Source of the DNA: JAGOEX01 sp964630905
GTDB lineage: Bacteria; UBP6; UBA1177
Direction: 5' to 3'
Assembly: GCA_964630905.1 (NCBI GenBank)
Contig: CAZVWR010000018.1
Location: 1 to 49,718, forward strand
DNA length: 49,718 nucleotides
Shown here: positions 24,535 to 32,129 of the stretch, in pieces
Position numbering within the stretch: position 1 is the first letter of the stretch
Layout of the letters: the number at the start of each line of letters is the position of its first letter
Notes under the pieces: generated by a model
The model's database searches: none
Seen by the model: the letters and a program-made list of their open reading frames with translations, nothing else
What the model was told of the DNA's origin: nothing
Translations under genes and position numbers: made by a program

Positions 24535-24558
24535 GGGCGCGATAAATCGGGCCCCTAC
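24535..24558. repeat. small dispersed palindrome of the GTAGGGGC...GCCC type
   Basis: The plus strand gggcgcgataaatcggg is followed by cccctac. On the minus strand GTAGGGGCCCGAT pairs with ATCGCGCCC with one mismatch. The same GTAGGGGC start recurs at 37484 and 38213/38258. It sits in the short gap between two minus-strand genes. Confidence 0.55.
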
Positions 24559-25322
24559 TAATTAATGACATTCTCTTCCTGAAAAACGCCCTGATCGATC
24601 GTAAAAACCTTCCACATCGTCCCTTTCCCGCCTTTCATAAAATATTCATATATCAGTTCATTTTCATTATAAACTTTCACATGTGCCCTTGATTTTCCGA
24701 GAGCATCGCTGTTGGATTTATCCTTGTTGGAATAATCGTGTACAAAATATGTATAAACTCCGGTCTCATCAAGCTTTAGCACCGTTATTGTCTCAGGGCC
24801 GAAACCATTCCTTTCATCTTTGTCAAGCAGTGCATGATCTTCAAAACTCTTTAAATTACGGTAACTTATGTGATACAGATCCTTTTTAACGAAGTGGGCG
24901 TCCAGATCTGCCGGAGCCTTGCCCCAGTCAATGATTATTCTTAATTTTCCCTGAAGAATCGGTGAAATCGAATAGTGGCTGTTAAAAATTCCTCCTGCCA
25001 TCACCCTGACAGTAACTTTGGATGTTATATACCCGTTTTTTCTAAACATTCCGGTATAAACCTTTTCCATCTCAGAAAAACCGTCAAACGGTAGAGATAC
25101 TTTTCCTTTCTGATCAGTCGTTCCGGTCTTTCCTTCAATCGTGAAAGTTCCGCCGTATATCCCTTTCCCTGTCAAAGCATCCTTGAAGAAAAGTGTCAGT
25201 TTAGAATCCATCTCATCAAATGCCGATTTACTTTTTTCTTTGAGAACATCCTCTGCATCAGCTAAAACAAACATAGTTAAAAACATTAAAACAATGAATG
25301 CTGATAAGGACTTAAATTTCAT
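24558..25322 (-). CDS. exported YfaP/DUF2135-like protein
   Basis: 254 residues with a signal peptide (MKFKSLSAFIVLMFLTMFVLADA). Residues about 40-125 look like a carboxypeptidase-regulatory/Ig-like domain (FTIEGKTGTTDQKGKVSLPF). The C-terminal domain has IIIDWGKAPADLDAHFVKK, YHISYRNLKSFEDHALLDKD and NGFGPETITVLKLDETGVYTYFVHDYS, the layout of YfaP/DUF2135-type domains (WG..P.DLD.H.......LD.D...G.GPE). Likely periplasmic or surface located. GGAGG lies upstream of ATG 25320-25322. Its operon partners are the EGF/IgGFc lipoprotein upstream and the Sel1-like lipoprotein downstream. The function is unknown. Confidence 0.72.
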   Translation of the reverse strand: MKFKSLSAFIVLMFLTMFVLADAEDVLKEKSKSAFDEMDSKLTLFFKDALTGKGIYGGTFTIEGKTGTTDQKGKVSLPFDGFSEMEKVYTGMFRKNGYITSKVTVRVMAGGIFNSHYSISPILQGKLRIIIDWGKAPADLDAHFVKKDLYHISYRNLKSFEDHALLDKDERNGFGPETITVLKLDETGVYTYFVHDYSNKDKSNSDALGKSRAHVKVYNENELIYEYFMKGGKGTMWKVFTIDQGVFQEENVIN

Positions 25323-25351
25323 TTTATCCTCCTTGTGATCTTGCCAGATAT

Positions 25352-27253
25352 TTATTGCTGAATATTTATTGCTGTCAGGTCAAGACCTGCGGTATATGCA
25401 TATGAAACATACTGAGAAAAACCGTAAACATAAAGCCCCACCGGCTTGTTCGCAGTCAAAGTATAAGCCCCGGTAGTCATATCAATCCATTCTCTAAGAT
25501 AATCAGTTCCCATTATCGGAACAAAATTGTTAGAAGAATATGTCGTCGAATTCAGAATTATCTCGGTGTCTTTCTGTGCAATGACAGTTATCCTGTTGTA
25601 ATCATAATTCGGCGGTACGAGGAAGATATATTCCTTTCTGAGTTGTTCATCAGGAGCGATAAGCATCATTGCCGGATCTCCTGTGTTGGCTCCGGCATCC
25701 TGACTTGCAAGGAAATGTCCCACCATTATCGGCTTATTTGAATTTATCCTGAAATCGGCAAAAGTTGAAAAATCATGGAACCAGCCCGCCTGAAGGGTCA
25801 CACCGCCTGTAAGTCCGCCGCTCCATGTGACATTTGTATCATTTTCAGAAGCAAGTATTCTGAAATAGTCAAGTTCGTTACCTCTGGGCTTTGTTCTTGA
25901 AACTACAAAATTCTTTCCCCAGCTCTGAAGGGGAAATATCTGGTGCTCCATATGATCGCATGCTTGCTGGTTCGACGGTATTCTTGTGCAGACATGTCCG
26001 CCGAAAACCGCAAGTTTTTTATCTGACTGAATAAATGTACCTGTAAGATCAGCACCGTAACTGTCTGAATTAGCTCCAGTTGTTGAATTCAAGGTCAGTA
26101 TCTGATATTTATTCAAAGTATACGACACTGTGGCTCCGGGACTTTCAGCATTTATTCCGCCGCCTCCCAGCGTTGTTGCAGTGTAAACAACTTTTACAGT
26201 CGTCTGACCATCTTCAACTCCAACTATTGAAACAAACCCGGAAAGCGATGACCATCCCGGCCACGACATTGCATAATATTCACCGGCAAGGGCACCGATT
26301 GGAAGAAGTATTGTCGCATCATTTGAATAAATGAGAACATTACCGAACGGATTCATCTGTGTGACAGTTACCGGTCTGGATGACACAAGCTTAAACCCGA
26401 GATCGCTGATTCCGGGTCCGGAAATTTTTCTATCAGTTCCAAGTTCAAATGAATACAGCCCTTTTGCCGGAACATTATTTTCTGCAATAACAGTATCCCC
26501 TATGGTGTAAATTTTAACATTTACTTCTGTATTGTTAGGATTTGCAACAACAAGTGCATATGTAGCACTTCCCTTTTCATCAATCTGCTGAAGAAAAGCA
26601 CCCCAGTATTCGCATCCGACATAACTTTTATCTTCCGCCGCAATTCCGCATTCATCAAGGCACTTTCCTTTGTGGCATGAAATCCCTTCACCTGTGCAGG
26701 TTTCCTTATCAATAAAATCTGTTCCGAGCTCGTTGCATTCCACAATAACATCTCCTCTGCATCCGATCACGCCCGGATCACAAAGTTTCATCAGACAGTC
26801 AGGATATCCCTCGTAACCCGGTTCGCATTCAGTGCAGAACTCTCCTGCATATCCGGTATAGCATGAGCATCCGCCAAGAGCTTCAAGGCATTTTCCGTGA
26901 TCGTTGCAATCGACGCCTGCACATTTTGAGTTTTCTAGTTCACAGTCAGGATATCCCGTGTAACCTCCGGCACATGAGTCACAGTTCGCTCCAGTATAGC
27001 CATCATCACATTCACAACCGCTGTCGGTGACCGTTCCGTGTCCGCTGCAGTCACCGCTTGGAATGCTATCGTCATCGTTTTTTGGCAGAGTCCCCTCTTT
27101 TTCGCACTCACCGGTAGTCAGATTGCATTCTAAACCTATCGGGCAGTCAGATTTTGACTTGCATTTATCATCATCATTTTCACCTTCTTCATCTTTCACA
27201 CAGGAAAATCCGAACATAATCAACGGAATAAGCACAAAAAACAGCTTTTTCAT
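25352..27253 (-). CDS. EGF-like, IgGFc-binding-type surface lipoprotein
   Basis: 633 residues. Signal with lipobox FGFSC (Cys about 18), then an acidic linker. Cys-rich EGF-like modules follow at about residues 35-150 (CSGHGTVTDSGCECDDGYTG, CNDHGKCLEALGGCSCYTGY) and a further Cys region to about 210. The C-terminal 400 residues (VVANPNNTEVNVKIYTIGD, GEYYAMSWPGW, VSIVGVEDGQTTVKVV) match the IgGFc-binding N-terminal domain family, common in secreted proteins of Myxococcota and relatives. Probably a surface adhesin or binding protein. It has its own strong promoter, which overlaps a divergent one. This type of protein is the best lineage hint in the window. Confidence 0.8.
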   Translation of the reverse strand: MKKLFFVLIPLIMFGFSCVKDEEGENDDDKCKSKSDCPIGLECNLTTGECEKEGTLPKNDDDSIPSGDCSGHGTVTDSGCECDDGYTGANCDSCAGGYTGYPDCELENSKCAGVDCNDHGKCLEALGGCSCYTGYAGEFCTECEPGYEGYPDCLMKLCDPGVIGCRGDVIVECNELGTDFIDKETCTGEGISCHKGKCLDECGIAAEDKSYVGCEYWGAFLQQIDEKGSATYALVVANPNNTEVNVKIYTIGDTVIAENNVPAKGLYSFELGTDRKISGPGISDLGFKLVSSRPVTVTQMNPFGNVLIYSNDATILLPIGALAGEYYAMSWPGWSSLSGFVSIVGVEDGQTTVKVVYTATTLGGGGINAESPGATVSYTLNKYQILTLNSTTGANSDSYGADLTGTFIQSDKKLAVFGGHVCTRIPSNQQACDHMEHQIFPLQSWGKNFVVSRTKPRGNELDYFRILASENDTNVTWSGGLTGGVTLQAGWFHDFSTFADFRINSNKPIMVGHFLASQDAGANTGDPAMMLIAPDEQLRKEYIFLVPPNYDYNRITVIAQKDTEIILNSTTYSSNNFVPIMGTDYLREWIDMTTGAYTLTANKPVGLYVYGFSQYVSYAYTAGLDLTAINIQQ

Positions 27254-27285
27254 TTATTTCTCCCTCAATTGACAGCACAATCAGG

Positions 27286-27313
27286 TTGAAATTATATGCT
27301 TTAACAATATAAT
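27286..27313 (+). promoter_or_regulatory. promoter of the YkgJ-like gene and downstream genes
   Basis: TTGAAA (27286-27291), a 16-bp spacer and a perfect TATAAT (27308-27313), about 34 bp before ATG 27347. A TTGACA at 27269-27274 with a weaker -10 is an alternative. It overlaps the minus-strand promoter almost completely. Confidence 0.65.
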
Positions 27314-27319
27314 AGTCAA
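27291..27319 (-). promoter_or_regulatory. promoter of the EGF/IgGFc lipoprotein operon
   Basis: Minus strand: TTGACT (27319-27314), a 17-bp spacer and TATAAT (27296-27291). Its elements interleave with the divergent promoter at 27286-27313: the two -10/-35 sets share the same 34 bp. Confidence 0.7.
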
Positions 27320-27346
27320 ATCAAACGGTTTATTGGGGAGATACTG

Positions 27347-27886
27347 ATGGATTTGAAAAATGCTCTTGACAGCTATTATGAATTCAGAAAAGTGACCGAT
27401 GTCAACTGTATGCGGCTTGAAAAAATGCACAGCAGACAGATCAAATGCAAAAAAGGGTGTTCATCCTGCTGTGTTAATCTTTCAGTCTTTCCAGTGGAAT
27501 TTGAAGCGATCAGGGAAGAGATGAAAAAGGACGGTTTTGACATTGCATCGGTACTATTTGATGAAAACGCAACCTGCGGATTTCTTAAAGATGATCTCTG
27601 TCAGATCTATAAATACAGACCTGTGATATGCAGGACTCACGGACTTCCAATTGTTTTCTTAAATGATGACAACCCGTCAGAAATATTTAAGGAAGTCTCT
27701 TTCTGCGAGCTTAATTTCAATAACTTTGATGACGATGACGATGACGATGACGATGGAGGACTGATATTTAACGATGAAAACACTCTGGACATTGATGAAC
27801 TGAATACTGCGTTTTTTCAAATAAACCATCAGTTCTGTAAAGATCCTCAAAAAAGGATACCGCTGAAAGACCTTTGCAACTTTTAA
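27347..27886 (+). CDS. YkgJ-family Cys-cluster protein
   Basis: 179 residues. The N-terminal CKKGCSSCCVNLSVFPVEF and the following CGFLKDDLCQIYKYRPVICRTHGLP give the CxxxCxxCC...C...CxIY..RP..CR pattern of the YkgJ / zinc- and iron-chelating (UPF0153-like) family, thought to bind a metal or Fe-S cluster. An unusual run of nine Asp (about residues 128-136) comes from alternating gat/gac codons. GGGGAG precedes the ATG. It lies 12 bp ahead of the KdpD-like gene, so the two probably share a transcript. Biochemical function is unknown for the family. Confidence 0.8.
   Translation: MDLKNALDSYYEFRKVTDVNCMRLEKMHSRQIKCKKGCSSCCVNLSVFPVEFEAIREEMKKDGFDIASVLFDENATCGFLKDDLCQIYKYRPVICRTHGLPIVFLNDDNPSEIFKEVSFCELNFNNFDDDDDDDDDGGLIFNDENTLDIDELNTAFFQINHQFCKDPQKRIPLKDLCNF
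27728..27754 (+). repeat. (gatgac)n microsatellite encoding poly-Asp
   Basis: Four and a half copies of the 6-mer gatgac, in frame within the YkgJ-like gene, encode Asp9. Slippage by 3 or 6 bp would change length without a frameshift. Confidence 0.8.
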
Positions 27887-27898
27887 AGTGGTAATAAT

Positions 27899-29008
27899 TT
27901 GAAATTACTAGCTATATCAAAAATTTATCTTGCGACCTTTGCTATAGTTGCCTGCTGTACTCTTCTCAGTTTTCTTTCAAAGGATTTTCTTACTGAAGGC
28001 GATGTGGCAATGATCTATCTTCTCGGAGTTGTAGCGGTTTCGAGCAGATTTTCCTGGATGCATTCGATAACCGCGGTGTTCTTAAGTGTCGCTCTTACAA
28101 ATTTTCTTTTTGTACCTCCTTTTTACACTTTCCATGTTGAAAATATCAGGTCGGTTATAACATTCATTGTCATGTTCATTGTTGGAACGGTTGTCACATG
28201 GCTTTCTGTCAGTCTGAGGAAACACAACGAGGAAATGAAAATAAAAGAAGCCGAAAAAACCCGTTTTATGCAGCAGAACGAGGAAAACAGAATAAGATCT
28301 GAAAAGGAAAAGTTAAAGAACGACCTTCTAAGTTCAATTGCCCACGACCTGAGGACACCGCTCTCTTCCATTTCAGGAACAGCATCTGTGCTTCTGCAGA
28401 AAATGAATGACATTAAAGATGACACCAGAAGCGACATGCTCAAAACAATTTCCGATGAGGCTTTCAGACTTGGACGGCTTGTAGAAAATATTCTGAACAT
28501 AACAAAGCTCGAATCAACTGATTTTGTTGTAAAAAAAGAATGGTATCCTCTTGAAGAGATAATTGGATCAGCCGTTTCAAGAGTTGAGAAACTCTACAAA
28601 GACAGGGAACTCAAGATCTCAATCCCTGATGAAATGATAATGATAAAAGTTGATCCCATCCTTATTGAGCAGGTTATAATAAATCTGCTTGAAAATGCCG
28701 CAAAATACTCTTATGAAAAAACCGCCATCACTGTTTATGCCGAAGTTTCAGATAATCTTGTTGTTGTCGGCGTGGTTGACAAAGGTCCCGGAGTTAAAGA
28801 AACCAATATTCCGGAAATATTTGAGAAATTCCAACAATTCCGATCAAACAGCGATATGAATTCAGGATCAGGCATAGGACTTTCCGTCTGCAAGGCAATA
28901 ATCAAAGTTCACAAAGGGCTGATATTTGCAGAAAACACTCCGGATGGGTTTAAAGTTGCTTTTTCACTCCCTTTTGACGAAACTTTCAAACCGGAGGGGG
29001 TAATATGA
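27899..29008 (+). CDS. short KdpD-like sensor histidine kinase
   Basis: 369 residues. It starts directly with the DUF4118 membrane module of KdpD (about 8-105, four hydrophobic segments, with FLFVPPFYTFHV). HisKA follows (SSIAHDLRTPLSSISG, phospho-acceptor His149), then HATPase_c (N box INLLENAAKYS; G boxes VDKGPGV and GSGIGLSVCKAI). The large N-terminal KdpD and USP sensor domains of E. coli KdpD are missing. The start is a TTG at 27899-27901 with only a weak site. The stop overlaps the regulator start (ATGA). Expected to sense K+ or turgor-related signals at the inner membrane. The K+ uptake genes directly downstream support this. Confidence 0.88.
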   Translation: MKLLAISKIYLATFAIVACCTLLSFLSKDFLTEGDVAMIYLLGVVAVSSRFSWMHSITAVFLSVALTNFLFVPPFYTFHVENIRSVITFIVMFIVGTVVTWLSVSLRKHNEEMKIKEAEKTRFMQQNEENRIRSEKEKLKNDLLSSIAHDLRTPLSSISGTASVLLQKMNDIKDDTRSDMLKTISDEAFRLGRLVENILNITKLESTDFVVKKEWYPLEEIIGSAVSRVEKLYKDRELKISIPDEMIMIKVDPILIEQVIINLLENAAKYSYEKTAITVYAEVSDNLVVVGVVDKGPGVKETNIPEIFEKFQQFRSNSDMNSGSGIGLSVCKAIIKVHKGLIFAENTPDGFKVAFSLPFDETFKPEGVI

Positions 29009-29700
29009 AACACACAATCCTTATAATTGAAGATGAAAAACCAGTCAGAAAATTTCTCTCTGCAGGACTTTCGACAAGCGATTACAAAATTATTGAAGCA
29101 GAAAAAGGACATGAAGGAATAGTGCTTGCCGCACAGTATCTTCCCGATGTCATTCTTGTGGATCTGGGACTTCCCGATATAGACGGAATAGAACTCATCA
29201 GAGAGATCCGTGAATGGTATAAAGCTTCGATCATTGTGATTTCTGCGAGATGGAAGGAAAATGAAAAAGTTGCCGCACTTGATTCAGGAGCCGATGATTA
29301 TCTTACAAAACCTTTCGGCATAAACGAACTTCAGGCAAGAATAAGGGTGGCTATACGGAATAATTCAAGAACAGGAGATGATAAAAAAGAGCGGCCTGTT
29401 TTTGAAAAAGAGTTCCTTAAAGTTGATTTTGAATCAAGGAGTGTCTTCATAAACAGCGAAAAGATCCATCTCACCCCTATCGAATACAAACTGCTTTCGG
29501 TAATGATAAAATATGCAGGTAAAGTTGTGACCCACAAACAGCTGCTCGAAGAAGTGTGGGGCGGAGAAAAAGGAGAAGATTTCAACCAGTATGCAAGAGT
29601 GTATATGGCGCATTTAAGAAGAAAGATCGAGCCTGATCCGGCACATCCTAAAATACTTATCACAGAAGTCGGGGTTGGATACCGGCTCACAACAGACTGA
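29005..29700 (+). CDS. kdpE: KdpE-like OmpR-family response regulator
   Basis: 231 residues. The receiver domain has IIEDEKPVR (acidic pocket), phospho-acceptor Asp53 in ILVDLGLPD, and Lys in YLTKPFG. A C-terminal winged helix follows (HLTPIEYKLLSVMIKYAGKVVTHKQLLEEVWG, then VYMAHLRRKIEPDPAHPKILITEVGVGYRL). The C-terminal block is typical of KdpE. Translationally coupled to the KdpD-like kinase. No kdpFABC is present; the nearest likely targets are the KtrB/KtrA genes 125 bp downstream. Confidence 0.9.
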   Translation: MKHTILIIEDEKPVRKFLSAGLSTSDYKIIEAEKGHEGIVLAAQYLPDVILVDLGLPDIDGIELIREIREWYKASIIVISARWKENEKVAALDSGADDYLTKPFGINELQARIRVAIRNNSRTGDDKKERPVFEKEFLKVDFESRSVFINSEKIHLTPIEYKLLSVMIKYAGKVVTHKQLLEEVWGGEKGEDFNQYARVYMAHLRRKIEPDPAHPKILITEVGVGYRLTTD

Positions 29701-29825
29701 TTTCATTGGGATTAATCATTATTTTTATAAGATTTTAACACAAGTCCACTCTATTTTAAGATTATTTTTATAACTATATATTCTGACGCCAAATATACTT
29801 TTCCGGTTTTTTTGAGGATGACTAT

Positions 29826-30032
29826 ATGTTTTTTAAAACCATAAAAGAAATGGTTCAGCTTTTTGACAAGATGGGAGTGCCTGACAATACTCCTGTCACT
29901 ATAACCGTTGAAAAACAGCCAAAGTATAAGAAAGTTAAATGGGACATTTTCTTTAATATTTCAAAAGCCATCGACGGAAAAGCGCAGGAAATCGAGATAA
30001 AAATAAAAGAAAAAGAGGCCATTCAGGAATGA
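29826..30032 (+). CDS. small protein of the ktr operon, 68 residues
   Basis: I do not recognise this protein. It is soluble and Lys-rich, with MVQLFDKMGVPDNTPVTITVEKQPKYKKVKWDIF in the centre and a charged C-terminal segment (EIEIKIKEKEAI). A TTGAGGA-like site lies 5-8 bases before the ATG at 29826, and its stop overlaps the ktrB start (ATGA), so it is translated with ktrB. The tight coupling argues that it is real and may be an accessory of the K+ transporter. The 125-bp gap before it holds no promoter I can call with confidence. Confidence 0.65.
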   Translation: MFFKTIKEMVQLFDKMGVPDNTPVTITVEKQPKYKKVKWDIFFNISKAIDGKAQEIEIKIKEKEAIQE

Positions 30033-31366
30033 ATAATAGAAAAATTTCCGGAAGTCACATTCTGGTATTTTCATTTCTTATGCTGATCTTTGCCGGAACG
30101 CTCCTGCTGAAACTCCCTTTCGCATCACACACCGGGACAACATGGGTTGATGCACTTTTCACTGCCACATCCGCAGTTTGTGTCACTGGGCTCATTGTTG
30201 TCGATACACCTATACACTTCACTCTTTTCGGTCAGATCGTGATCATAATTCTTATTCAGCTTGGCGGAATAGGTATAATGACTTTCGCGGCATCATTTAT
30301 TTTTGCCTTCAACAGAAAACTTCCCTTGTCAAACAGGATGATGATGGAGGAGTCCTTCATGCAGGGGGCAAACGACATTAAATTATCTGAACTCCTTAGA
30401 TTCATTGTTAAATATACTTTCATTTTTGAAATTTCAGGAGCACTCCTTTTTTTTATGACTCTTGATGAAACCAACCTGTTTAAACGGCTTTATTTCTCTG
30501 TTTTTCATTCTGTTTCAGCTTTCTGCAACGCAGGATTTTCAACATATTCAGACAGTTTGATGAGATACCGCGGGAATATTTCTGTAAACATTATCACCAT
30601 GATCCTTATAATTGCAGGCGGCATCGGATTTCTTGTTACTTATGAGATAAAATCAAAGCTCAAAGGAATCTTTTTTAACAGGAGAAAAAAATCAAGACTC
30701 AGGAATTATTACATTTTTTCTCTTCACACATGGCTTGTTCTTGTTACCACGGTCATTCTGATAATTTCAGGTACTGTTCTTATTTTTACAATCGAGTCAC
30801 TTTCAGGAAACTCTGTATCTTTACTTGAAGCTCTGTTTCAGTCTGTAACAAGCCGGACAGCCGGATTTAATACAGTGGAAATATCAAGATTAAGCAAGGC
30901 GACTCTGCTCGTTATTGCGGCTCTGATGTTCATCGGCGGCTCCCCCGGTTCTGCCGCAGGCGGAATAAAAACATCGACCTTTGCTGTAATAATCTCAATG
31001 ATGTTTATGGGAAGAAATCATTTTGAAGATGTTGTAATAAGAAACAGGCAGTTGCCGAAAAGAACTGTTTATCAGGCACTTATGGTTTTTATTTTCGCTT
31101 CTGTCATAATTTTTTTCACAGTGGTGCTTGTTTCGGCATTTGATCCGGAAAAAGAGACTGCTGCTGTCCTTTTTGAATCGGTTTCAGCTTTCGGAACAGT
31201 CGGTCTTTCAGCAGGAATCACATCATCTCTCAGTGAAATTTCAAAGATAATCATAACTATAACAATGTTTTGCGGAAGGATCGGATCGCTTACAATATTT
31301 TCGATAATTCTTTCAAAAGAGAAAAATCCGGGAAAATTAGCAGAAGAAAGGGTGTTGATAGGATAA
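30029..31366 (+). CDS. ktrB: TrkH/KtrB-type potassium transporter subunit
   Basis: 445 residues. Four repeated membrane-pore-membrane units carry the selectivity-filter segments TATSAVCVTGL, HSVSAFCNAGFS, QSVTSRTAGFN and ESVSAFGTVGLSAG, with the conserved Gly in each pore loop. The intramembrane gating region GGSPGSAAGGIKTSTFA precedes the last unit. Size and lack of extra N-terminal helices fit KtrB better than TrkH. Forms a K+ (Na+-dependent in known KtrAB) channel-like transporter in the inner membrane with the KtrA ring encoded next. It sits just downstream of a KdpDE-like pair. Confidence 0.93.
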   Translation: MNNRKISGSHILVFSFLMLIFAGTLLLKLPFASHTGTTWVDALFTATSAVCVTGLIVVDTPIHFTLFGQIVIIILIQLGGIGIMTFAASFIFAFNRKLPLSNRMMMEESFMQGANDIKLSELLRFIVKYTFIFEISGALLFFMTLDETNLFKRLYFSVFHSVSAFCNAGFSTYSDSLMRYRGNISVNIITMILIIAGGIGFLVTYEIKSKLKGIFFNRRKKSRLRNYYIFSLHTWLVLVTTVILIISGTVLIFTIESLSGNSVSLLEALFQSVTSRTAGFNTVEISRLSKATLLVIAALMFIGGSPGSAAGGIKTSTFAVIISMMFMGRNHFEDVVIRNRQLPKRTVYQALMVFIFASVIIFFTVVLVSAFDPEKETAAVLFESVSAFGTVGLSAGITSSLSEISKIIITITMFCGRIGSLTIFSIILSKEKNPGKLAEERVLIG

Positions 31367-31377
31367 AAGAGGTAAAT

Positions 31378-32052
31378 ATGTTCGGAAAGAAAAAAAACAG
31401 AACTGCCGTTGTCATCGGGCTTGGAGAATTTGGACTTCATCTGGCTCTGAATCTTTCGAAATGCGGTTGTGACTGCATTGTTGCTGATATTGATGCCGGA
31501 AAGATAGATTCAATAAAAAACTTCGTTATGAAGGCAGTAATTGCCGATGCTTCACAGAAAAACGCATTATATCAGATCGTCCCCGCTGATGCCGATTTTG
31601 TTATCATTGCTCTCGGAGACATTGAATCTTCAATAACTGCAGCTCTTTATCTTAAAGACATGAAAATTCAGAATGTTTATGTGAAAGCTATCTCTGAAGA
31701 ACATGAACGGATACTGAAAATGATGGGTGTCCAGAACATTATTTTCCCGGAAAAAGATATGGGGCAACGCTTTGCAACGAAGCTCATGAGCAACAATCTG
31801 CTTGATTTTCTCCCTCTTTCGGAAGATTATTCAGTGGCGGAACTTGCACCATTAAGCTCAATGGCGAACAAGTCTTTAAAAGAGATAGATTTCAGAAAGG
31901 AGCATAATCTTTCAGTAATTGCGATAAAAGAGCTTGTGCCTCCCAATATGGTCATTTCACCAAGTGCCGGTTTTAAAATAAAAATTTCAGACATTCTGGT
32001 TGTTCTCGGAAAAAAAGATGCAATTGAGGCATACAATCTGAAAACTCATTGA
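31378..32052 (+). CDS. ktrA: KtrA/TrkA RCK-domain regulatory subunit
   Basis: 224 residues, the KtrA size. RCK_N Rossmann domain VVIGLGEFGLHLALNL (with the GxGxxG motif near residues 12-17), then acidic DID at the end of beta-2 (VADIDAGKI), then an RCK_C domain (SVIAIKELVPPNMVISPSAGFKIKISDILVVLG). It binds nucleotides and gates KtrB. The frame is open upstream to 31270 inside ktrB, but AAAGAGG at 31366-31372 places the start at ATG 31378, 11 bp after ktrB. The N-terminus then reads MFGKKKNRTAVVIG. Confidence 0.93.
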   Translation: MFGKKKNRTAVVIGLGEFGLHLALNLSKCGCDCIVADIDAGKIDSIKNFVMKAVIADASQKNALYQIVPADADFVIIALGDIESSITAALYLKDMKIQNVYVKAISEEHERILKMMGVQNIIFPEKDMGQRFATKLMSNNLLDFLPLSEDYSVAELAPLSSMANKSLKEIDFRKEHNLSVIAIKELVPPNMVISPSAGFKIKISDILVVLGKKDAIEAYNLKTH

Positions 32053-32077
32053 TTCCTTAATTTTTTCAATCAAAACT

Positions 32078-32106
32078 TTGACCCTGATGTCTTTTTAAAG
32101 TATTAT
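32078..32106 (+). promoter_or_regulatory. promoter of the metallophosphoesterase gene
   Basis: TTGACC (32078-32083), a 17-bp spacer and TATTAT (32101-32106), about 23 bp before the GTG at 32130. It separates this gene from the ktr operon. Confidence 0.65.
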
Positions 32107-32129
32107 TAACCGCATTTCAGGAGGTGCGA

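Noticed and set aside
29701..29825. Possible promoter or KdpE site ahead of the ktr genes
   Set aside because: The gap is AT-rich, but I could not find a -35/-10 pair or a clear direct repeat worth calling.
31270..31377. Extended N-terminus of ktrA inside ktrB
   Set aside because: The extension is highly basic and has no site; AAAGAGG before ATG 31378 and the KtrA length favour the shorter protein.
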